A DNA stretch of 64,000 nucleotides from Kitasatospora sp. NBC_01266 (GTDB taxonomy: Bacteria; Actinomycetota; Actinomycetes; Streptomycetales; Streptomycetaceae). This document shows positions 59,484 through 64,000 of the stretch, piece after piece. The position numbers and the translations under genes are program-made. The stretch is from assembly GCF_036242395.1 (NCBI RefSeq), contig NZ_CP108458.1, positions 7,998,001-8,062,000 of the forward strand, written 5' to 3'. Position 1 is the first letter of the stretch, and every line of letters starts with the position of its first letter. The notes beneath the pieces are model-generated. The model saw only the letters and a list, made by a program, of their open reading frames with translations, was not told the origin of the DNA and did not search any database.

Positions 59484-61847
59484 TCACTCGAACCGCAGCC
59501 CGGCCGCCGAGCGGCGGCGCCAGAGGGCGGGCAGGCTCAACGCCGTGATCAGCAGCAGGGCCGCCGCCCCGGCGCCGATCATCCGGGCGATGTCGCCCCA
59601 GGCGAAGGCGACCGGCACCTGCGCCATGGTGAGCAGCGCCCCGCCCAGCAGCACCCCGGCGACCAGTGCGAGCGCCAGGCCCAGCACGACCGACAGGGCG
59701 CTCTGGCAGAGCAGCGACAGCGCCAGGGTGCGCGGCCTGGTGCCGAACGCGGTGAGCACGGCCAGGGTGCGGCGGCGGTCGCGGAGCTGTTCGAGCAGGC
59801 TGACCAGCATGCCGGCGCCGATCAGCGTCAGGATCGCCACCGTGCCCGCGGTCAGCGCCCGGCGGATGCCGGTGAACCCGGCGTCGGGGGAGCGCTGGTC
59901 GGGGTCGGCGAGCCGGGCCCTGGCGTCGAGCAGCGCGACATCGGTGCGGATCCGCTCCTCGGCGTCGTGGGTGCCCGGGACGGGGTGCAGCTCCACGGTG
60001 GCGGACTGACCGCTGAGCAGCGCGGCCGGGATCGCCCCCGGGGTCACCAGCAGCCCGGTGCGCAGGTGCGGCTGGGCGGGGTCCGGCAGGGCGTCGACCA
60101 CGGCGCGCGGGGACGGCACCCGCCAGGGGGTGGAGCCGGCCGGACCATCGCCGGCGACCAGTGGTTGGCCCGCCGTCACGGTGGGACCGCTGCCCCGGGT
60201 GGTGAAGACGTCGCCGTCCGCGCAGTCGGTGACCGAGGCCAGCAGGCGCAGGGTGGCGCAGTCGGCCACCTGGACCGGGAAGAACACCTTGTCGTCGGTC
60301 GGTGACTGGACGTAGAACGCGGTGTAGCCGACGGCGTCGGCGACACCGGGGCTGCGCCGCAGCTGGTCGGTGTACTGGGCCGCGCGGGCCGCGCCGCCCG
60401 GGAAGTCCGCGACCAGCAGGGTGCGGTCGACCGGGCCCAGCTCGTCGGCGCCCCCGCTGCGGGCGACGGCGAGAGCGCCGAGCAGGGTCTGCAGGGCGAT
60501 CGCGCCGGCCACGCTGACCACGATGCCGGCCACCGGCCGTGCAGCGGTCTCCGGGCTGAACCGCAGCCGTCCGACGGCCAGTTGCCAGGCGGGTGGTCCG
60601 CCGGCCCGGCCCAGCGCGCGGGCGACCAGGTCGACCAGCGGGGGCAGCAGGGTGGTGGCGCCGAACAGGAGCAGCAGCAGGCCGAGGATGAGCACGGCCA
60701 GCGTCCTGCTGCCGTCCATGTAGGCGAGCTGGTCGCGCTGGGAGTAGAGCAGGCCGGAGCCGAGCAGCGGCAGGCAGAGCCGCCACCACCACAGCCGTGG
60801 CAGCCGGGTGGCGCCGCGCACCACGCCGAGCGGTTCGGCGGTGATCCGACGCATCGTCAGCAGGGTGACGACCACCGCGAGGACCGGCACGGCGCCCAGC
60901 GCGAGGGCTGCCAGGGCCGGCTGCGGTCGGACGTCGACCGTGAAGACGCTCAGCCCCTGCACCGTGATCCGTTCGATCAGCAGGCGGCCGAGCTGGAAGA
61001 ACACGGCGCCGACCGCCACTCCGAGCAGCGCGCCCGCCAGCGACTCGCCGGCCGCGATCCGCCCGGTGCCGGCTCGGTCGGCGCCGCCGAGGCGCAGCGC
61101 GGCCAGCCGCCGGTCCCGGGCCTCGCCGCCGAACCGGACGGCGGCGGCGATGAACACGGCCACCGGACTGAGCAGGATCACCACGCCCGCCGCGGTGAGC
61201 AGGACCAGCACCGGATCGACGGGCTTGGGCGGCAGCTTGCCGGCGAAGTGGTCGATCCGGAAGACATCGGGATCGGCGTCGGAGAGCGTGTCGCTGCCCA
61301 GGAAGAAGGTGTAGTCACCGGGGCCGACCAGGCCGGCCTCGCCGATCGTGCCGGCGATCGGATAGGGCAGCCGCTCGTGCAGCAGCCAGCCGCCGGACGA
61401 GCGCAGCAGGGCGGCCAGCGCGGGGGAGACGGCCATCGTGCCGGGCGCCGGATAGGCGGTGAGACCGGGCGGCAGCGGAGCGGCCGGGCCGTCGGGCCGC
61501 ACCGCCCGGCCGGTCACCTTGCTGCCGTCGAAGGTGGTGCTGAGGTCGGTGATCAGCAGGCTGTGCGAGGAGCGCTCGGCCAGGTCGGGGGAGATCACCT
61601 CGCCTGCCTGGGCCCGCAGCCGGTCGTCGCGGTGCTCGCGGACACTGGGGAACGAGGAGGCCAGCAGCAGCGTCGCCACGCCGAGGCCGACGCCGAGCGC
61701 GGTCAGCGCGGTGCGCAGCCGGTTGTCCCGGCCGCCGGTGAACGCCAGGCGCAGGCCGAGCGCCAGCTCGACGGCCCAGCGCGCGGCCCGGCCCAGCGGC
61801 CGCGGATCGGCCGGCTCCTGATGATCGGTCAGTGGGCGGTTCGGCAT
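59484..61847 (-). CDS. ABC transporter permease, FtsX/MacB type
   Basis: A 787-residue membrane protein with two FtsX-like units. The first has an N-terminal TM (LRTALTALGVGLGVATLLLA), a large extracytoplasmic part, then TM helices around VLVLLTAAGVVILLSPVAVF. The second starts near RPVAGIVVSVAGAIALQTLL and ends in GMLVSLLEQLRDRRRTLAVLTAFG and three TM helices. These permeases move lipids, peptides or antibiotics by a mechanotransmission mode. Its start overlaps the ATPase gene stop by 1 bp (TGATG). The operon has a PadR regulator first. Confidence 0.88.
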   Translation of the reverse strand: MPNRPLTDHQEPADPRPLGRAARWAVELALGLRLAFTGGRDNRLRTALTALGVGLGVATLLLASSFPSVREHRDDRLRAQAGEVISPDLAERSSHSLLITDLSTTFDGSKVTGRAVRPDGPAAPLPPGLTAYPAPGTMAVSPALAALLRSSGGWLLHERLPYPIAGTIGEAGLVGPGDYTFFLGSDTLSDADPDVFRIDHFAGKLPPKPVDPVLVLLTAAGVVILLSPVAVFIAAAVRFGGEARDRRLAALRLGGADRAGTGRIAAGESLAGALLGVAVGAVFFQLGRLLIERITVQGLSVFTVDVRPQPALAALALGAVPVLAVVVTLLTMRRITAEPLGVVRGATRLPRLWWWRLCLPLLGSGLLYSQRDQLAYMDGSRTLAVLILGLLLLLFGATTLLPPLVDLVARALGRAGGPPAWQLAVGRLRFSPETAARPVAGIVVSVAGAIALQTLLGALAVARSGGADELGPVDRTLLVADFPGGAARAAQYTDQLRRSPGVADAVGYTAFYVQSPTDDKVFFPVQVADCATLRLLASVTDCADGDVFTTRGSGPTVTAGQPLVAGDGPAGSTPWRVPSPRAVVDALPDPAQPHLRTGLLVTPGAIPAALLSGQSATVELHPVPGTHDAEERIRTDVALLDARARLADPDQRSPDAGFTGIRRALTAGTVAILTLIGAGMLVSLLEQLRDRRRTLAVLTAFGTRPRTLALSLLCQSALSVVLGLALALVAGVLLGGALLTMAQVPVAFAWGDIARMIGAGAAALLLITALSLPALWRRRSAAGLRFE

Positions 61848-62575
61848 CAGCGGACTCCCGCCTCGCCGGTGCGCCCGTCGCGGACCACGACCTCGCGGTC
61901 CGCGTACGCCGCCACCCGCAGGTCGTGGGTGACCAGCAGCACCGCCGCGCCGGACTCCCGGGCCGCCGCGCCGAGCAGCGACATCACCTGCTCGCTGTGC
62001 AGCGAGTCGAGTGAGCCGGTCGGTTCGTCGGCGAAGATCACCGCCGGTGCGGTGACCAGCGCGCGGGCGATCGCGGCCCGCTGCCCCTGGCCGCCGGAGA
62101 GCTCGCCGGGCCGCTTGGCCGCCAGGTCCGCGACCTCCAGCCGCTCCAGCCACTGCATGGCCCGCTGCTCGGCGGCGCGCCGGCGCAGGCCGTTCAGCCG
62201 CAGCGGGAGCGCCACGTTCTCCAGGCAGGAGAGCTCGGGAACCAGCTGGCCGAACTGGAAGACGAAGCCGAAGTCGGACCGGCGCAGCGCACTGCGGGCC
62301 GGGTCCGACAGCTGGGTCAGGTCCTGGCCGCGGTAGGTGACGGTGCCGCTGTCCGGGCGGATCAGACCGGCCAGGCAGTGCAGCAGGGTGGACTTGCCGG
62401 AGCCCGAGGTGCCGAGCACGGCGACCAGTTCGCCGGGCGCCAGGTCGAGGCAGGCGCCGGTCAGCGCGGGGGTGAGGCCGAAGTTCTTGCGCAGGTCGAC
62501 GCCGGCCAGCAGCGACCCGTCGCGGACGGTCTGGACGGCCTGCACGGCAGCGGCGGCCCTGGGGGACTCGGACAT
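61847..62575 (-). CDS. ABC transporter ATP-binding protein (MacB/LolD type)
   Basis: A 242-residue ATPase. Walker A is GTSGSGKST (55-63), the Q-loop is FGFVFQFGQLVPELS, the signature is LSGGQGQRAAIARAL, Walker B is VIFADEPTGSLDS and the switch His is LLVTHDLRVA. The EPTGSLDS wording fits MacB/LolD-type exporters that pair with FtsX-like permeases. The start overlaps the PadR stop by 1 bp, and its stop overlaps the permease start, so all three are coupled. Confidence 0.94.
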   Translation of the reverse strand: MSESPRAAAAVQAVQTVRDGSLLAGVDLRKNFGLTPALTGACLDLAPGELVAVLGTSGSGKSTLLHCLAGLIRPDSGTVTYRGQDLTQLSDPARSALRRSDFGFVFQFGQLVPELSCLENVALPLRLNGLRRRAAEQRAMQWLERLEVADLAAKRPGELSGGQGQRAAIARALVTAPAVIFADEPTGSLDSLHSEQVMSLLGAAARESGAAVLLVTHDLRVAAYADREVVVRDGRTGEAGVR

Positions 62576-63099
62576 CAGGCGCGCACCTTCCGGGCCAGCT
62601 CGTCCAGTCGGGCCGCGGTCAGCTCCAGCCAGCGCAGGTCGGCCTCCAGGTGGAAGAGCGCGTGGTCGCAGAGCAGGTGGTCGGCCAGGTCGCCGGACAG
62701 CTTGCGGCGGGTCAGCTCCCGCATCTGGCGCAGGTGTTCGGCACGCTGGGTGTCCAGCAGCCGCTGGGCCGAGCGGCCGGTCAGCAGGGCGAGCACGACC
62801 TTGGTGTAGAGGGTGCTCTGCAGGTAGCTCGACGGGCTCTCCGGTTCGGCCAGCCAGCGGGCGACGTCGGTGATCCCGGCCTCGGTGATGACGTAGCGCT
62901 TGCGCTCGGGACCCTCGCCCGGCTCCGTGCCGTCCACCTCGACCAGGCCGTTCTTCAGCAGCCGGGAGAGGGTCGCGTAGACCTGGCCGTAGGGCAGCGC
63001 CCGGCTCTGGCCGAAGCGTTCGTCGTAAGCGCGCTTGAGGTCGTAGCCGTGGCGCGGATGGGACTCCAGGAGCCCGAGGATGGTGTGGCCCAGTGACAT
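62575..63099 (-). CDS. PadR-family transcriptional regulator
   Basis: A 174-residue winged-helix regulator. The N-terminal domain reads LGHTILGLLESHPRHGYDLKRAYDERF in parts, then ALPYGQVYATLSRLLKNGLVEV and ERKRYVITEAGITDVARWL, as in PadR. The C-terminal part is a long dimerising coil (LLDTQRAEHLRQMRELTRRKL). The ATG at 63099 starts MSLGHTILG. It begins the ABC operon and probably represses it through the ATAC palindromes just upstream, with relief by the transported compound. Confidence 0.92.
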   Translation of the reverse strand: MSLGHTILGLLESHPRHGYDLKRAYDERFGQSRALPYGQVYATLSRLLKNGLVEVDGTEPGEGPERKRYVITEAGITDVARWLAEPESPSSYLQSTLYTKVVLALLTGRSAQRLLDTQRAEHLRQMRELTRRKLSGDLADHLLCDHALFHLEADLRWLELTAARLDELARKVRA

Positions 63100-63108
63100 G
63101 CGGCCGAC

Positions 63109-63140
63109 TATACACACGGTGTATACCCAAGGTGTATACC
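63109..63140. promoter_or_regulatory. PadR-type operator palindromes
   Basis: TATACAC (63109-63115) pairs with GTGTATA (63119-63125), and the unit ggtgtatacc occurs at 63118-63127 and again at 63131-63140, 3 bp apart. PadR proteins bind such ATAC-GTAT dyads near their own promoters; the site is 10 bp upstream of the PadR ATG. Confidence 0.75.
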
Positions 63141-63329
63141 GGTTCGGACGCTGACGGATCCTCAAGTCCGGTGGAGGCCGGGTCGAGCGGGAGCTGACGC
63201 CTTACCGTCCAATCCGCGTGCCGGGGTGCGTCGGAGCGGGTGGGCAGGGCAGTCTGAATTCCGAACACCCGCACCACTGCTCGGCCCCGACCATGTCACC
63301 GTCCCGGACCAGCGACTGGAGTCACCTGT

Positions 63330-64000
63330 ATGAGCGTCCAGCAGTCAGCCGACATCGGCGTCACCGGACTGGCCGTCATGGGCCGCAACCTGGCCCGGAA
63401 CTTCGCCCGGCACGGCCACCGGGTCGCCCTGCACAACCGCAGCGCCGCCCGCACCAGCGCGCTGGTGGCCGAGTTCGGCCACGAGGGCGAGTTCGTCCCG
63501 AACGAGACGATGGAGCAGTTCGTCGCCTCGCTGGTGCGCCCCCGCCGGATCGTCATCATGGTCAAGGCCGGTGAGGCCACCGACGCGGTGATCGACGAGC
63601 TGGTCCCGCTGCTCGAACCCGGTGACATCGTGGTCGACGGCGGCAACGCGCACTTCCTGGACACCCGGCGGCGCGAGGCGGCGCTGCGCGAGCACGGCCT
63701 GCACTTCGTCGGCACCGGCATCTCGGGCGGCGAGGAGGGCGCGCTGGAGGGGCCGAGCATCATGCCCGGCGGCACCACCGAGGCCTACAAGTCCCTCGGG
63801 CCGCTGCTGGAGTCGATCTCCGCCAAGGTGGACGGAGCGCCCTGCTGCACCCACGTCGGCCCCGACGGCGCCGGACACTTCGTCAAGATGGTGCACAACG
63901 GCATCGAGTACGCCGACATGCAGCTGATCGCGGAGGCCTACGACCTGCTGCGGCACGGCGGCGGCCGCCAGCCCGCCGAGATCGCCAAGATCTTCCGGTC
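63330..64000 (+). CDS. gnd: 6-phosphogluconate dehydrogenase, decarboxylating (partial)
   Basis: The first 223 residues of a pentose-phosphate enzyme; the gene runs past the window end. NADP binding is GVTGLAVMGRNLARNFARHG, followed by MVKAGEATDAVIDELVPLL, DGGNAHFLDTRRRE, the substrate loop GTGISGGEEGALEGPSIMPGG, and VGPDGAGHFVKMVHNGIEYADM with the catalytic Lys and Asn. All these are intact. A GGAG lies 10 nt before the ATG. It is divergent from the PadR operon. Confidence 0.93.
   Translation, partial: MSVQQSADIGVTGLAVMGRNLARNFARHGHRVALHNRSAARTSALVAEFGHEGEFVPNETMEQFVASLVRPRRIVIMVKAGEATDAVIDELVPLLEPGDIVVDGGNAHFLDTRRREAALREHGLHFVGTGISGGEEGALEGPSIMPGGTTEAYKSLGPLLESISAKVDGAPCCTHVGPDGAGHFVKMVHNGIEYADMQLIAEAYDLLRHGGGRQPAEIAKIFR

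Overview
This is a high-GC actinobacterial chromosomal segment, most likely from the Streptomycetaceae (Streptomyces, Kitasatospora or a close relative). Indicators are a rodlin-type spore-surface protein, two predicted F420-dependent oxidoreductase families, a DUF574-type methyltransferase, the 24-residue ribosomal protein bL37, a c-di-AMP (ydaO-type) leader in front of a LysM cell-wall protein, frequent GTG starts and ATGA/TGATG gene overlaps. I see no rRNA, tRNA, CRISPR array, integrase, transposase or prophage block. It reads as chromosome-arm DNA made of short, independent operons.

Layout. 0-9.7 kb: a methyltransferase, an MmyB-type regulator divergent from a DHA2 efflux pump, two aldo/keto reductases, a decayed carboxylesterase, a two-domain DUF427 protein, an S41 peptidase and an acetyltransferase. 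9.7-14.6 kb: a stand-alone ketosynthase, an amidohydrolase, a thiamine-binding protein, a lipoprotein and a DUF3626 protein. 14.6-19.5 kb: a four-gene minus-strand operon (nitrilase-type ureidopropionase, class III aminotransferase, dihydropyrimidinase, LLM flavin/F420 oxidoreductase) that looks like reductive pyrimidine or hydantoin breakdown. It is preceded by four 16-bp tandem repeats. 19.8-24.5 kb: a DMT transporter, a PPOX-class F420 enzyme, a DinB-like protein, a His-rich membrane protein and an O6-alkylguanine methyltransferase.

24.7-27.8 kb: a tight operon of a 69-residue peptide, two related uncharacterised proteins and a cytoplasmic SxxK serine hydrolase, ending in a 44-bp perfect palindrome. 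This is one of two candidate undescribed systems. 27.9-35.8 kb: secreted proteins including an NlpC/P60 enzyme behind eleven GGTCACC-like heptamers, a giant HTH-STAND-TM-WD40 protein, a MarR regulator, and a LysM/muralytic-type protein behind a c-di-AMP riboswitch. 35.8-46 kb: a serine hydrolase, a DUF574 methyltransferase, a secreted GH27 alpha-galactosidase with a ricin-type lectin domain, a frameshifted PfkB sugar kinase, a pseudouridine synthase, PdxH, an epoxide hydrolase and dihydrolipoamide dehydrogenase.

46-51.3 kb: the second candidate system. A cellulose-synthase-like GT2 is followed after 3 nt by a three-part fusion (membrane O-acyltransferase, SGNH esterase, GH16 glucanase), and a rodlin gene lies just upstream. 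Together they could make, acylate and trim a surface beta-glucan. 51.5-64 kb: a TetR regulator with two operator-like sites, small membrane proteins, an SGNH hydrolase, DUF427, a methyltransferase, an SDR lacking its catalytic Lys, bL37, a DUF2254 membrane protein behind a structured leader, a PadR-ABC-FtsX operon, and the start of 6-phosphogluconate dehydrogenase.
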